A stretch of 64,000 nucleotides of DNA from G963691885 sp963691885 (GTDB lineage Bacteria; Pseudomonadota; Alphaproteobacteria; UBA8366; Aestuariispiraceae), in NCBI GenBank assembly GCA_963691885.1, contig OY829843.1, positions 2,914,001 through 2,978,000 on the forward strand. Direction: 5' to 3'. Shown here in pieces: positions 44,540 to 53,958 of this stretch. The stretch's first letter is position 1. Each line of letters opens with the position of its first letter. The notes beneath the pieces are model-generated. The model was not told where the DNA came from, did not search any database, and worked only from the letters and a program-made list of their open reading frames with translations. Both the position numbers and the translations under genes were made by a program.

Positions 44540-45748
44540 ATGATGAAATCCGTTCTCATCAGTCTTGTCTTTGTTTTGATGGTTACACCTGTCTTGGCGC
44601 AAGGAGGGGTGGTGGTTCAGAACGCGCCGCCGGTTCTGCGCCCGCAACTGATTTTTAACTCGGCGGAGGAGGAGGCCGCCTGGCGGGATCTTCGGGCGGG
44701 GGATGAAAATTCGGCGATCCGGTACTTTCTGCCCCGTGCGCTGGAAGGGGATGGTTTGGCGCAATTCGCGATTGCCCAATTGTATCGTGGTGTTCGGGCG
44801 GATGTGGGGGGGACGATGCGGTTTCCAATCAACCGCGCCTTGGGTGAAGTCTGGTTGATTAGGGCAGCACGCAGCGGCCACGGAGAAAGTGCCTCTCAAC
44901 TCTTAGACGCCTTGGCATTTCCCAGAAACGGAAGCATTGTGAATCCCTATTTGGCCTATTACTGGTTGGACAGGGCGGTTGACAACGGTCATATCCTTAG
45001 CAGAGAAGCAATCGAGCTTGGTTTTGGATCTGATGAGTCTAGGCAGCAGACGCTGCAGCAATTAGAACAGCGTTTCGGCGTAAGGCCCCCGTTTATATCT
45101 GCTATGCCGTTGCCCGATGTATTCCGAAATCCCGACCATCGTTTGTTCGAGCCTAAATTTCATGCCGTGCCACTGGGCAGCAATGAACGCCCCCTTCTTC
45201 TATTCCCGCCAGCAGGGTACGAAGAACTGTTTGCTTTCTTCGATCATGGACGCGCCGTAGAGGCTTTACCAGAAGCGACTCGACTTGCCTTGCAAGGTGA
45301 CGCTTTTGCGCAGTTTCTTTTGGGATACGCATATTTGTATGGTTTTGGTATTGAACCAAATCCAGCGGTCGCAGCTCTGTGGTTCTTCAAGGCCCAAAGG
45401 CAAAATGAGCCGAACGCCCAGTTCTTTTATGCCCATGCAAGGCATTTCGGCAACGGGGTAATTCGCAACAGATCAGAAGCCTATTTTCTGCTGCACCGAT
45501 CATTAGTGGCCGGGTCGATGTTTGCTCATCAAAACTATAACTTGATTGCACCTGATAAAGAGACAGCCGAAACTGAGGGTATTGATGTCGACTGCCTGAT
45601 GAATTTGCGTTTGGGTATTGAAATTCCCTGGTCTTTGGGATCAACACAATCCTTCAGGCCTTTTCCTGAAACCGGCCCGAAAATTCCCGATGAATTATGG
45701 AGCCGGGACCTTCGACATAATCACTCTATCTATTGCTCTGATAAATAG
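44540..45748 (+). CDS. Secreted Sel1-like repeat protein 2
   Basis: This protein of about 402 residues has a signal peptide (MMKSVLISLVFVLMVTPVLAQGG) and dispersed Sel1-type repeats, for example AQFAIAQLYRGVRADVGG...ALGEVWLIRAARSGHGES and AQFLLGYAYLYGFGIEPNPAVAALWFFKAQRQNEPNAQFFYAHARHFGNG. Sel1 repeats act in protein contacts in the periplasm. I use ATG 44540 because the signal peptide starts there; a TTG at 44510 is possible. It is the partner of the preceding gene and converges on the SOS-controlled pair. Confidence 0.75.
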   Translation: MMKSVLISLVFVLMVTPVLAQGGVVVQNAPPVLRPQLIFNSAEEEAAWRDLRAGDENSAIRYFLPRALEGDGLAQFAIAQLYRGVRADVGGTMRFPINRALGEVWLIRAARSGHGESASQLLDALAFPRNGSIVNPYLAYYWLDRAVDNGHILSREAIELGFGSDESRQQTLQQLEQRFGVRPPFISAMPLPDVFRNPDHRLFEPKFHAVPLGSNERPLLLFPPAGYEELFAFFDHGRAVEALPEATRLALQGDAFAQFLLGYAYLYGFGIEPNPAVAALWFFKAQRQNEPNAQFFYAHARHFGNGVIRNRSEAYFLLHRSLVAGSMFAHQNYNLIAPDKETAETEGIDVDCLMNLRLGIEIPWSLGSTQSFRPFPETGPKIPDELWSRDLRHNHSIYCSDK

Positions 45749-45818
45749 TGTTGTTGGAGAGGCGCTCGAAGTTGCACCAAACTAAACGCTTGGTGCAACA
45801 AATGAGATCGTTTTTGGT

Positions 45819-46277
45819 TTAAGGAGGGGTGTCTTTCAAAGCATCTAATTGATCTCTCATTTCTTGTCTTTTCTTTAGCTCATCGCGTCCTTGTTCAGCC
45901 TCCATCTCTAGACCTGACTCTGTTATTTTCTTGATGATGTTGATGCCCTGGAGTGCTGGGTTTGCGCCTGGTACTGGGATATTTTGAATTGTTTGAATAA
46001 CTGCTTCCTTAACTTTTGCGTCTTCTGCGATTTCCCTGTCGCTCTTGTCCATGTTGCTAATGCCGATCCCTGCTCTTTTCATTCCGAAGAAATTCCGCAG
46101 TTTTTCGTACAGTTCATTGTTCCTTGCTTTTAGCTTGTGGAAATTTGCCTGGGCTTCTCTTTCTTTTACTGTCTTGTCGCGGTTGATCCGATATCCAAAG
46201 GCGCTTTTCATGGCGTTGCGGGTGATTTCATAGTCTTGTTTCGTTTCAATTTTGATCAGACTTGGATCAATCCCCAT
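45819..46277 (-). CDS. Charged helical protein, second gene of the SOS-controlled pair
   Basis: This frame of 152 residues is rich in Lys/Glu/Arg and mostly helical (KTVKEREAQANFHKLKARNNELYEKL, AEQGRDELKKRQEMRDQLDAL). A central stretch, VIQTIQNIPVPGANPALQGIN, is weakly hydrophobic. There is no signal peptide and no family is recognised. Its ATG lies inside the end of the upstream gene (22-nt overlap), with no Shine-Dalgarno. An A6 run (complement of 46278-46283) precedes it, and one extra A would fuse both genes into a single protein of about 380 residues. It may therefore be made by frameshift or coupling, or the pair may be a broken gene. Confidence 0.55.
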   Translation of the reverse strand: MGIDPSLIKIETKQDYEITRNAMKSAFGYRINRDKTVKEREAQANFHKLKARNNELYEKLRNFFGMKRAGIGISNMDKSDREIAEDAKVKEAVIQTIQNIPVPGANPALQGINIIKKITESGLEMEAEQGRDELKKRQEMRDQLDALKDTPP

Positions 46278-46954
46278 TTTTTGGCCATTTTGTTCAGGTC
46301 TTCTTCCCAGTAAACGTCGTTATCATCCGGGAATTTTGAGGGGTCGAGATAGGGTTTTACGGGGTCGGTCTGTCGGGGTTTCGGCATGTCGAAATCGTAT
46401 TCCGGGTAATCCTTTTCCGCCTCGGGTTGTTCCTGGTTCGCGTCGTCCAGTTGTTGTCGTATCTCATCGGCATCTGCGGCCCTTTGGCTGGCTTCCGAGG
46501 CCGGGTTCAACCTGTTTTCCCGCTGTTTCTGTTCCTGTTGCTGTTTTGGCGGTGTCGGTGTTTTGGGTTTTTGGGCGGTCGCGCCACCGGTCGGGATGCC
46601 CCCTGGTCCCTTCTGGGCCAGTCGGACAGGTTCCGGGTCAGGCTTTGGGTGATTGTCAAAACCCGGTTGCACCAGACCGCCGGACAGCAAGCCGTTCCGA
46701 AGCTGGTTCAGCCCCTCTTCAGCACGGGAAATCCTTTTCTGGTCCTGGCTCCGTTTGGCAAGGATCAGTTCCGATTCTGCCCGTTCTTCCGCCGTCTCAT
46801 TGCGCCCGACACCGACACCATGGCGTCGCCAGCTTTCCCAATATTCAGCTGGCAGCGACCCGGTCCCTCTGTAATCCCGGTCGAACTGTGCTTGATCCAG
46901 ATCGTTCAGGCGACGCCTTCTAATTCGAAGGCCAGATTGATTGGTTAATGCCAT
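46256..46954 (-). CDS. LexA-controlled Pro/Gln/Asn-rich protein, unknown
   Basis: This 232-residue hydrophilic protein has a basic N-terminus (LRIRRRRLNDLDQ), a helical middle (NETAEERAESELILAKRSQDQKRIS) and a long Pro/Gln/Lys/Asp-rich, likely disordered stretch (about 100-210). No signal peptide and no family match. ATG 46954 has AAGGGAG 9 nt upstream. A LexA box sits about 20 bp before the start. Its make-up parallels the IS66-split gene at 10104-11335, which carries the same 15-bp operator, though I see no clear sequence identity between the proteins. Confidence 0.65.
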   Translation of the reverse strand: MALTNQSGLRIRRRRLNDLDQAQFDRDYRGTGSLPAEYWESWRRHGVGVGRNETAEERAESELILAKRSQDQKRISRAEEGLNQLRNGLLSGGLVQPGFDNHPKPDPEPVRLAQKGPGGIPTGGATAQKPKTPTPPKQQQEQKQRENRLNPASEASQRAADADEIRQQLDDANQEQPEAEKDYPEYDFDMPKPRQTDPVKPYLDPSKFPDDNDVYWEEDLNKMAKKWGLIQV

Positions 46955-46973
46955 AAAAAATCTCCCTTAAAAA

Positions 46974-46988
46974 GAACAAAAATAGAAC
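46974..46988 (-). promoter_or_regulatory. LexA box of the second accessory island
   Basis: GAAC (46974-46977), spacer AAAAATA, GAAC (46985-46988): the alphaproteobacterial GTTC-N7-GTTC operator read on the minus strand. It lies 20 bp upstream of ATG 46954 and is identical in all 15 bases to the box at 11566-11580. Confidence 0.75.
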
Positions 46989-47079
46989 ATATGAACCATT
47001 CTGATCGTTTCAAGAGGAATTTACTTAATTGGTTCGGTTTATTGATCCTTAAGAATGGCGCGTTGCGATTTTTGAGGGT

Positions 47080-47117
47080 GAAAGAAAAACGCGGGCGACT
47101 TGGGGCCGCCCGCGTTT
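47080..47117 (-). terminator. Terminator of gap
   Basis: AAACGCGGGCG (47087-47097) pairs with CGCCCGCGTTT (47107-47117) around a 9-nt loop. On the minus strand the stem is followed by TTCTTTC, which fits the end of the gap transcript. The remaining sequence between 46989 and 47080 shows no gene. Confidence 0.75.
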
Positions 47118-47140
47118 AACAAAAGAAATTTTTTCTGAGC

Positions 47141-48151
47141 TTAGTCTAGATTGCCGATCGCAACCGCCGTGTCGGACATGCGGTTGGAAAAGCCCCATTC
47201 ATTGTCGTACCAGCTCAACACCCGTACCAGCGTGCCGTCGATCACTTGGGTCTGTGTCAGGTCAAAGGTTGAGCTGCTGGGGTTGTGGTTGAAATCGATG
47301 GAAACGAGCGGCGCGTCATTGGTGGTCAGAATGCCTTTGAGGGCATTGGTTTCTGACGCCTTGATGACAGCAGCATTGACCTCTTCCACGGTGGTTGCGC
47401 GCTTCGCGTCAAATTTCAGGTCGATCATCGAGACATTCGGTGTTGGCACGCGAATGGCCGTCCCGTCCAGTTTGCCCTTCAGTTCCGGCAGGACCAGACC
47501 AACCGCACGGGCTGCCCCGGTTGAGGTCGGGATCATCGACTGGCTGGCGGCACGGGCGCGACGCGGGTCGCTGTGCAATGTATCAACCGTGCGCTGGTCG
47601 CCGGTGAAGGCGTGGATTGTGGTCATAAAGCCACGCTCAATCCCGAATTCCTTGTTCATGACATCGGCGACCGGTGCCAGACAGTTGGTCGTGCAGGACG
47701 CGTTTGAGATTACGGTGTGCGCCGCATCCAATTCCCCGTCATTGACGCCATAGACAACGGTCAGGTCCGCATTGGAACAGGGGGCGGAGACCAGAACCCG
47801 CTTGGCGCCGGCGGTCAAATGCGCGCTGGCGCTTTCCTTGCTGGTGAAGATCCCGGTGCATTCGAGCGCGACATCAACATTCAATTCGGCCCAGGGCAGC
47901 TTTGCGGGGTCGCGTTCAGCGGTGACCCGCATCTTGCCACGTCCGACATCCATCCAGTCCTCGCCGGTTGTGACCTCATGCGGGAAACGGCCATGCACCG
48001 TGTCATATTGCAAGAGATGGGCATTGGCCTCTACAGAACCCAGGTCGTTGATCGCTACAAATTCAATATCGTCGCGTCCTGACTCAATCGCGGCACGCAG
48101 AACAAGGCGACCAATTCGGCCAAAGCCGTTAATGGCAACACGTACAGTCAT
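47141..48151 (-). CDS. gap: Glyceraldehyde-3-phosphate dehydrogenase
   Basis: This 336-residue NAD-dependent enzyme starts [18 protein letters not shown] (Rossmann fold) and has the catalytic Cys in [13 protein letters not shown], with [13 protein letters not shown] and [12 protein letters not shown]. It lies 57 bp downstream of tkt on the same strand, so the two are likely co-transcribed. The combination supports glycolysis/gluconeogenesis and the non-oxidative pentose phosphate path. Confidence 0.97.
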   Translation of the reverse strand: MTVRVAINGFGRIGRLVLRAAIESGRDDIEFVAINDLGSVEANAHLLQYDTVHGRFPHEVTTGEDWMDVGRGKMRVTAERDPAKLPWAELNVDVALECTGIFTSKESASAHLTAGAKRVLVSAPCSNADLTVVYGVNDGELDAAHTVISNASCTTNCLAPVADVMNKEFGIERGFMTTIHAFTGDQRTVDTLHSDPRRARAASQSMIPTSTGAARAVGLVLPELKGKLDGTAIRVPTPNVSMIDLKFDAKRATTVEEVNAAVIKASETNALKGILTTNDAPLVSIDFNHNPSSSTFDLTQTQVIDGTLVRVLSWYDNEWGFSNRMSDTAVAIGNLD

Positions 48152-48208
48152 GATTTCCCATCCTCTCTTAATATAAACTTGGTCATAAACCTGAAACGGG
48201 TGGCAGTC

Positions 48209-50200
48209 CTAATTCTGTTTCATGAGCGCCTTTGCACGTGTGACAACAGCGTCGGACGTTATGCCGAAATGCTTGTAAAGATCGGCAATTGGTGCGGATG
48301 CGCCAAAACCGGTCATGCCGACAAAGCCACCGCGCGGGCCGAGCCAGCGTTCCCAGCCCTGCTGGATGCCTGCCTCAACGGCGACACGCACCGTGTTTTC
48401 GCCCAACACCTTTTTCTGATAGGCGGGGGACTGTGCCGCAAACAGATCCAGCGACGGGGCAGAGACAACGGCCGTCCCGACCCCAGATTTTTCCAGGGCC
48501 TCTCTCGCTGCCATGGCAATCTCAACCTCTGATCCGGTGGCAAGCAGGGTTACGGCGCGGTCGCCTTTGCTGGCCTCTGCCAGGATATAGGCGCCGCGAC
48601 CGGACAGGTTGCGCGCAACATGGCGTGTCCGCAGGGTCGGCAGGCCCTGACGGGTCAAGGCCAGAACCGTTGGCCCCTTGTCGTTTTCAAGGGCGAGTGC
48701 CCAAGCCTCTGCCGTTTCGACGGTGTCACAGGGACGCAGAACCGTCAGGTTCGGGATTGCCCGCAAGCTGGCCAGATGCTCGACCGGCTGGTGCGTCGGG
48801 CCATCTTCGCCGAGACCTATACTGTCATGGGTCATGACATAAACGACCCGCTGCTCCATCAGGGCTGAAAGGCGAATGGAACCCCGACAATAATCGGTGA
48901 ACACAAGGAAGGTGCCGCCATATGGGATCATGCCGCCGTGAAGGGCCATCCCGTTCATTGCCGCTGCCATCCCGTGTTCCCGAACACCGTAATAGACATA
49001 CCGACCGGAACGGTCCTCCGGCGTGATCGGGGCCAGAGCGCCGGTCTTGGTGTTGTTGGAACCGGTGAGGTCAGCAGACCCGCCAATCATTTCCGGGACG
49101 ACATCCCCAAGGGCTTCCAGCACTTTTTGCGAGGAAACACGGGTCGCAACTTTTGGCGCTGCTTTGGAGGTTGCCTTTTTGAAGGCGACAACCGCCTCGT
49201 CGAAATCCTTTGGAAGGGTGCCGTCGATCCGGCGTTTGAACTCTGCCCGCTTGGCGGCAGGCAGTTTCTTCAATTTTGCTTCCCAGGCCTTACGGGCTTT
49301 TTCACCCCGGGACCCTGCCTTGCGCCAGGCGGCCAGAACATCTTTTGGGATGACAAAGGGCTTGTGTGGCCAGTCGAGGGCGGCCCGAACACCGGCAATC
49401 TCTTCTGCACCGAGCGGGGCACCATGGGTGGCGGACGTTCCCTGTTTCTTCGGCGCACCATACCCGATGATGGTCTTGCAAGCGATCAGAACCGGCTTGT
49501 CCGATTTCTTGGCCTTGGTCAGTGCCGCTTCAAGAGCAGCATGATCGTGGCCGTCGACCGACATGACGTTCCAGCCTGATGCGGCGAAACGGGCCTTCTG
49601 ATCATCGGACACCGTCAGGTCAGTTGGTCCATCGATGGAAATACCATTGTCATCGAACAGAACGATCAGTTTGTTGAGTTTCAGGTGACCGGCCAAAGAG
49701 ATCGCCTCATGGCTGATCCCTTCCATCAGGCAGCCATCGCCGGCGATCACATAGGTATAGTGGTCAACAAGGGTTTTTCCGAACTGGGCGGCCATGATCT
49801 GTTCACCCAGTGCAAAACCAACAGAGTTTGCCAGACCCTGGCCCAGCGGTCCGGTTGTGGTTTCGATGCCCTTGGCGTGGCCATATTCAGGGTGACCGGC
49901 GGTAATCGCGCCCATCTGGCGGAAATTCTTGATCTGCGCCATGGTCATGTCGCGATAACCGGTCAGATGTAGCAACGCATAGAGCAGCATGGATCCGTGA
50001 CCGGCGCTCAAAATGAAGCGGTCCCGGTCCGGCCAGTTGGGCCGGGACGGATCAAATTTCAGGAATTTTGAAAACAGCACGGTTGCGGCGTCCGCCATGC
50101 CCATTGGCATGCCCGGATGACCGGAATTGGCGGCTTGAACGGCGTCCATGGCGAGTGCGCGAATGGCGTTGGCCATAGCGATTTGTGTCTGAGCGGTCAT
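48209..50200 (-). CDS. tkt: Transketolase
   Basis: This 663-residue thiamine-diphosphate enzyme moves two-carbon units in the pentose phosphate pathway. It has [18 protein letters not shown], the TPP motif [13 protein letters not shown]...[26 protein letters not shown] and [23 protein letters not shown] 50200 is the family start; a TTG at 50221 is in frame. A stretch in the middle ([28 protein letters not shown]) is normal for the family. Confidence 0.97.
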   Translation of the reverse strand: MTAQTQIAMANAIRALAMDAVQAANSGHPGMPMGMADAATVLFSKFLKFDPSRPNWPDRDRFILSAGHGSMLLYALLHLTGYRDMTMAQIKNFRQMGAITAGHPEYGHAKGIETTTGPLGQGLANSVGFALGEQIMAAQFGKTLVDHYTYVIAGDGCLMEGISHEAISLAGHLKLNKLIVLFDDNGISIDGPTDLTVSDDQKARFAASGWNVMSVDGHDHAALEAALTKAKKSDKPVLIACKTIIGYGAPKKQGTSATHGAPLGAEEIAGVRAALDWPHKPFVIPKDVLAAWRKAGSRGEKARKAWEAKLKKLPAAKRAEFKRRIDGTLPKDFDEAVVAFKKATSKAAPKVATRVSSQKVLEALGDVVPEMIGGSADLTGSNNTKTGALAPITPEDRSGRYVYYGVREHGMAAAMNGMALHGGMIPYGGTFLVFTDYCRGSIRLSALMEQRVVYVMTHDSIGLGEDGPTHQPVEHLASLRAIPNLTVLRPCDTVETAEAWALALENDKGPTVLALTRQGLPTLRTRHVARNLSGRGAYILAEASKGDRAVTLLATGSEVEIAMAAREALEKSGVGTAVVSAPSLDLFAAQSPAYQKKVLGENTVRVAVEAGIQQGWERWLGPRGGFVGMTGFGASAPIADLYKHFGITSDAVVTRAKALMKQN

Positions 50201-50563
50201 TTTATCTCGATTGCTGATCAATTTATAAATGCGACCCGGGATCCGGTTGCAGAATTAAGCGCACCGGTTTGGCGGCAAACCATGTCGAACCCCGTTAAAC
50301 TGGCGGCAAAATGCCGCTAGACAGGGTTTAGATCAACCCACTTTGCCTCTATATCGCCAAAAAGAGAGGATATTGATGGAAATCAGAGCGTCCCGTTGGC
50401 TCAAGCCTGCTTATGTGGATTGAAATCATGCGTTCAAGGGCGAATATAGCCGCCATGTTCAGCATTTTCATCTGTGTTGACGGGTTTCCGCGGCAAGGGA
50501 TAGTTTGTTTAAGCAATCGTTCTTGCAGATGTGTTTTCAGAACGGCTACAGGGGTTTGGGCAG
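50201..50563. other. Intergenic region between tkt and the DUF4164/zapA genes
   Basis: No gene is evident in these 363 bases, which must hold the divergent promoters. GCGGCA-AAA-TGCCGC at 50303-50317 is a perfect inverted repeat about 100 bp upstream of tkt and could be a regulator site. A 14-codon frame starting at 50374 has an AGAGGA site but no other support. Confidence 0.5.
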
Positions 50564-50797
50564 ATGAGTGACAGAGAAACCGCGTTGCGCCACCTGGCAT
50601 CTGCGGTATCCAGGCTTGAGAGTGCAATGATCAAACGCGAGGCATCCGGCTCTGGCGAGGCAGATGCGCACGCTCTGGCGGCGGACCGCGCCGCGCTGGA
50701 CGAAGAACGGCGGTTGTTCAATGATCAGAAGTCCCAGATATCCGGACAGCTTGACGATGCCATTGTCAGGCTGAGTGCGGTACTGGAGAAGAATTGA
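50564..50797 (+). CDS. DUF4164-like coiled-coil protein before zapA
   Basis: This 77-residue helical protein (MSDRETALRHLASAVSRLESAM...) resembles the small coiled-coil protein found just ahead of zapA in many alphaproteobacteria. Function is not established; a role with ZapA at the division site is only suggested by position. ATG 50564 has AGGGG upstream. zapA follows after 78 bp. Confidence 0.7.
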   Translation: MSDRETALRHLASAVSRLESAMIKREASGSGEADAHALAADRAALDEERRLFNDQKSQISGQLDDAIVRLSAVLEKN

Positions 50798-50875
50798 GTA
50801 AACAGTGCCGGGCAGGGTTCGTCCTATGTCTGAACCGGTGTTTCAAAGAAGGCATTCATCTCGAAGAGAGTTTTT

Positions 50876-51220
50876 ATGACGCAGCTTTCCCTCAGTATTA
50901 ATAACCGTACCTATCAGGTCGCTTGCGATGATGGTCAGGAAGAGCATGTAACGCGGCTTGCGAGTTTTCTGGAGTCCCGGGTGTCCGAACTGGCGGGTTC
51001 CATGGGACAGATTGGGGATGCGCGGCTGCTGGTCATGGCCGGTTTATTGGTTTCCGACGAATTGTCTGAGGTTATGGAAGAGCTGGAACAGGCACGCGCG
51101 GAAATAGCCCGCCTTTCTGAGGCTGTACCCGCCGCAGACGCGTCGAATGCCGATGTAGCGATGATAGACGAAGTGACCCGGCGGATTGAGGCTATTGCCG
51201 AGAAGCTCGAGGGCGCCTAA
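50876..51220 (+). CDS. zapA: Cell division protein ZapA
   Basis: This 114-residue FtsZ-ring stabiliser has the N-terminal ZapA fold (LSLSINNRTYQVACDDGQEEHVTRLASFLESRVSEL) and a C-terminal coiled coil (LSEVMEELEQARAEIARLSEAV). Its place ahead of the 6S RNA and 5-FCL genes is conserved in proteobacteria. Confidence 0.92.
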   Translation: MTQLSLSINNRTYQVACDDGQEEHVTRLASFLESRVSELAGSMGQIGDARLLVMAGLLVSDELSEVMEELEQARAEIARLSEAVPAADASNADVAMIDEVTRRIEAIAEKLEGA

Positions 51221-51226
51221 ATATCC

Positions 51227-51398
51227 AGCGTGGGAATGCGCTGCGCGGTTCGCAACATCATTGTTGTTCCGGGGGCTATAATCACCTCTAGGGAGCTGTC
51301 CCTGTCCGGATCCTGGTCCGGTTATCACGGCGCCCACCTGCTTAGCAGGCTCCAGGGGTACACTCGATGAACGGCCGAGGTGGGCATTCCCGCACCTC
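51227..51398 (+). ncRNA. ssrS: 6S RNA
   Basis: The region between zapA and the 5-FCL gene can fold into a long closing stem: GTGGGAATGC (51230-51239) pairs with GCATTCCC-g-CAC (51384-51395). This gives an RNA of about 170 nt with a large internal bulge, as in 6S RNA. The location zapA-ssrS-ygfA is diagnostic. 6S RNA mimics an open promoter and holds sigma-70 RNA polymerase in stationary phase. Ends are estimated from the stem. Confidence 0.8.
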
Positions 51399-51421
51399 AT
51401 CTGGTCATTTGGACTGAATAT

Positions 51422-52045
51422 ATGGAACAGGCCCCTTCAACTCCTGCCGATCAGAAAGCGCTGGCCCGAAAAGAAGCCTCTCGAATTCGCAAAAATGCCG
51501 CGTCTGCGGCCCCGCCCGATAGCGCGGAACAACTGGCCCAGACCCTGTCACAGGTTGTGGACTCACTGAGGTTCAACACGGTGTCAGGGTTTCTACCCAT
51601 AGGCAGTGAAATTGACGTTCGTCCGGCCCTCGATCTGTGTCGCGGGCGCGGCAAACAGGTTGCTCTGCCGGTCGTAACAGGTGTGGGAGAACCGCTGCTC
51701 TTTCGTCTCTGGCGACCGGGTGATCCCCTGATCAAGGAAGGGTTCGGAACAATGGCCCCTGCACCGGAGGCGGAAATTGCCCTGCCGGATTTGATGCTTG
51801 TTCCGCTGCTGGCCTTTGATCGCGACGGCTACCGCCTCGGCTATGGTGGCGGTTTCTATGACAGAACCATTGAAAAAGCCCGATCCGAGGGCCGCCCCGT
51901 TACGACCATTGGTGTGGCCTATGCAGCGCAAGAGGTAAAGGCCGTGCCGCGCGACACTTTCGATCAACCTCTGGACTGGATCATCACGCCTGAAAATGCC
52001 ATACCCATCAAAAAGCGCGCTGGTCTTGATGGCGCGGGTCGATAG
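51422..52045 (+). CDS. 5-formyltetrahydrofolate cyclo-ligase
   Basis: This 207-residue enzyme turns 5-formyl-THF into methenyl-THF with ATP. It has ALARKEASRIRKN, the substrate region GFLPIGSEIDVRPAL and the ATP-binding motif LAFDRDGYRLGYGGGFYDRTI. The ATG at 51422 lies directly after the 6S RNA, which agrees with co-transcription of ssrS and this gene in other bacteria. Confidence 0.93.
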   Translation: MEQAPSTPADQKALARKEASRIRKNAASAAPPDSAEQLAQTLSQVVDSLRFNTVSGFLPIGSEIDVRPALDLCRGRGKQVALPVVTGVGEPLLFRLWRPGDPLIKEGFGTMAPAPEAEIALPDLMLVPLLAFDRDGYRLGYGGGFYDRTIEKARSEGRPVTTIGVAYAAQEVKAVPRDTFDQPLDWIITPENAIPIKKRAGLDGAGR

Positions 52046-52060
52046 TCAGGAAGATCATTA

Positions 52061-52879
52061 ATGCGTTTACTTTTTTGCGGCGACATTGTCGGTCGCGCAG
52101 GCCGTCGGGCCGTGACAGAAAACATTCCCCGATTGCGGGACCAACTGGCTCTGGATTTTGTTGTCGTCAATGGCGAGAACGCCGCCCATGGTTTTGGCAT
52201 TACGCCCAAGATCTGTGACGAGTTATATGAGTGCGGTGTCGACGCGATTACCGGCGGCAATCATTCCTGGGACAATCCCGAGATTCTCAGTCGGTCGGAC
52301 GATCCAAATTTACTCCGCCCGGATAATTTTCAGGCAGGTACGCCGGGCCATGGGAACGGCGTCTTTGAAACCGTGAAGGGTTACCGTGTCCTGGTGGTGA
52401 ACGTGCTCTGTCGCCTGTTCATGGATATGTATGACAACCCGTTTGACAGTCTGGAGCGGCTGGTGCCGGCGCACGGGCCATCGGAATCCGGATTTGATGC
52501 TGTCATTGTCGATGTTCATGGAGAGGCGACGAGCGAGAAAACAGCTATCGGTCACTTGCTGGATGGTCGCGCCAGCCTGGTGGTCGGGACGCATACACAT
52601 ATCCCCACTGCCGATGCGCGGGTGCTGCCGGGCGGAACCGGATATCAGACCGATGCCGGCATGTGTGGCGACTATGATTCGGTGATTGGCATGGATAAGG
52701 ACGCCGCCCTTGGTCGTTTTCTGGGAACGTTGCCCAAGCCCCGGATGAGCCCTGCCGACGGGATTGGAACCCTGTGTGGCGTCATGGTCGACACTGATCG
52801 GGCAACCGGTCTGGCCAGCCGCATCCAGCAGGTCCGCGTCGGCGGACAATTGTCGGGGGCCTGGCCGTCCCTTTCCTGA
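52061..52879 (+). CDS. YmdB-family metallophosphoesterase (TIGR00282)
   Basis: This 272-residue phosphodiesterase has FCGDIVGRAGRR, the metal-site residues VNGENAAHGFG and ITGGNHSWDNPEI, VDVHGEATSEK and VGTHTHIPTADARVLPGGTGYQTDAGMCG. In Bacillus the orthologue hydrolyses 2',3'-cyclic nucleotides and cAMP. The AGGAAG site and the 15-bp gap indicate an operon with the 5-FCL gene. Confidence 0.92.
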   Translation: MRLLFCGDIVGRAGRRAVTENIPRLRDQLALDFVVVNGENAAHGFGITPKICDELYECGVDAITGGNHSWDNPEILSRSDDPNLLRPDNFQAGTPGHGNGVFETVKGYRVLVVNVLCRLFMDMYDNPFDSLERLVPAHGPSESGFDAVIVDVHGEATSEKTAIGHLLDGRASLVVGTHTHIPTADARVLPGGTGYQTDAGMCGDYDSVIGMDKDAALGRFLGTLPKPRMSPADGIGTLCGVMVDTDRATGLASRIQQVRVGGQLSGAWPSLS

Positions 52880-53196
52880 AGATACAGCCACGGTTTCGCC
52901 CACCGAATATCCGTCACTGTCTGCAAATGTGACAAAATCTTGCCATAAATCGCCGCTATCCCTGTTCCGGTCAAAAGTAATTGTAGGGATTGAAGAAACA
53001 GGTCGAATCAAGGCGCTGTATCCAAAGGTTTTTCGGGCGTTCCCTTGGTGATCGCACCGGATTAAGGGTCGACTTTCTGATGTGTGTGGCTAAAACCCTG
53101 TCCAGAAGACGGGGTTGTGCTGTGTTTTGCGGATAAAATGACACAAACGGGCAAAACTCGGGTGAAAGCAGATCAGAAGAAGCAGGATTAAGAGAG
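52880..53196. other. Intergenic region before yebC
   Basis: I see no gene, terminator or clear promoter in these 317 bases; short open frames here have no ribosome sites. It presumably carries the promoter for the yebC-ruv-tol transcript. I found no GAAC-N7-GAAC LexA box here even though ruv genes are SOS-regulated in some bacteria. Confidence 0.5.
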
Positions 53197-53949
53197 ATGG
53201 CAGGCCATTCCAAATTCAAGAACATCATGCATCGCAAAGGGGCGCAGGACAAAAAACGTGCGCAACTCTTCGCGAAACTTGCCAAGGAAATCATTGTGGC
53301 GGCCAAGGCCGGTGGCGGAGACCCCGACGGGAACGCCCGGTTGCGCGCTGCAATCGCCGCTGCAAAGTCAAATTCGGTGCCGAAAGACAATATTGAACGG
53401 GCCATTCAGAAAGGTGCCGGTGGCGGTGAGGGCACCGATTATGACGAAATCCGGTATGAGGGATTTGGTCCCGCCGGTATCGCCATTATTGTTGATGTCC
53501 TGACAGATAACAGGAACCGCTCAGCGTCTGAGGTCCGGTCAATCTTCAGCAAATCCGGCGGCAACCTGGGGGAAACCGGTTCCGTCTCTTTCATGTTCGA
53601 TCAGGTTGGCGAGATTCTGTATGGGGCCGATGTGACGGATGCCGACTCGATGTTTGAAGCGGCACTGGAAGCAGGGGCGGATGATGTCTCATCAGCGGAA
53701 GACGGGCATGAGGTCATTTGCGCCAGTGACGCCCTGCATGTGGTGGCGGGCGCGCTCGAAGAAACGTTCGGGGAACCCGAATCCGCCAAACTGATCTGGA
53801 AGCCGCAAACCCTGATAGAGGTTGATTCCGACAAAGCGGAAACCGTCCTTAAACTGATCGACAATCTGGAAGACAACGACGACGTCCAGACAGTTTACTC
53901 AAACTTCGATATGTCTGACGAAATCATGGAACAGCTTGCCAATGGCTGA
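53197..53949 (+). CDS. yebC: YebC/PmpR-family protein
   Basis: This 250-residue protein has [37 protein letters not shown] and the acidic middle and C-terminal domains of the YebC/TACO1 family. These act in translation of proline-rich or hard-to-translate proteins, or as DNA-binding regulators. The gene lies 9 bp upstream of ruvC, the usual arrangement. Confidence 0.96.
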   Translation: MAGHSKFKNIMHRKGAQDKKRAQLFAKLAKEIIVAAKAGGGDPDGNARLRAAIAAAKSNSVPKDNIERAIQKGAGGGEGTDYDEIRYEGFGPAGIAIIVDVLTDNRNRSASEVRSIFSKSGGNLGETGSVSFMFDQVGEILYGADVTDADSMFEAALEAGADDVSSAEDGHEVICASDALHVVAGALEETFGEPESAKLIWKPQTLIEVDSDKAETVLKLIDNLEDNDDVQTVYSNFDMSDEIMEQLANG

Positions 53950-53958
53950 GGGGTTGTA

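Noticed and set aside
52880..53196. LexA box upstream of yebC-ruvCAB
   Set aside because: I looked for GAAC-N7-GAAC or GTTC-N7-GTTC in the gap and found none.
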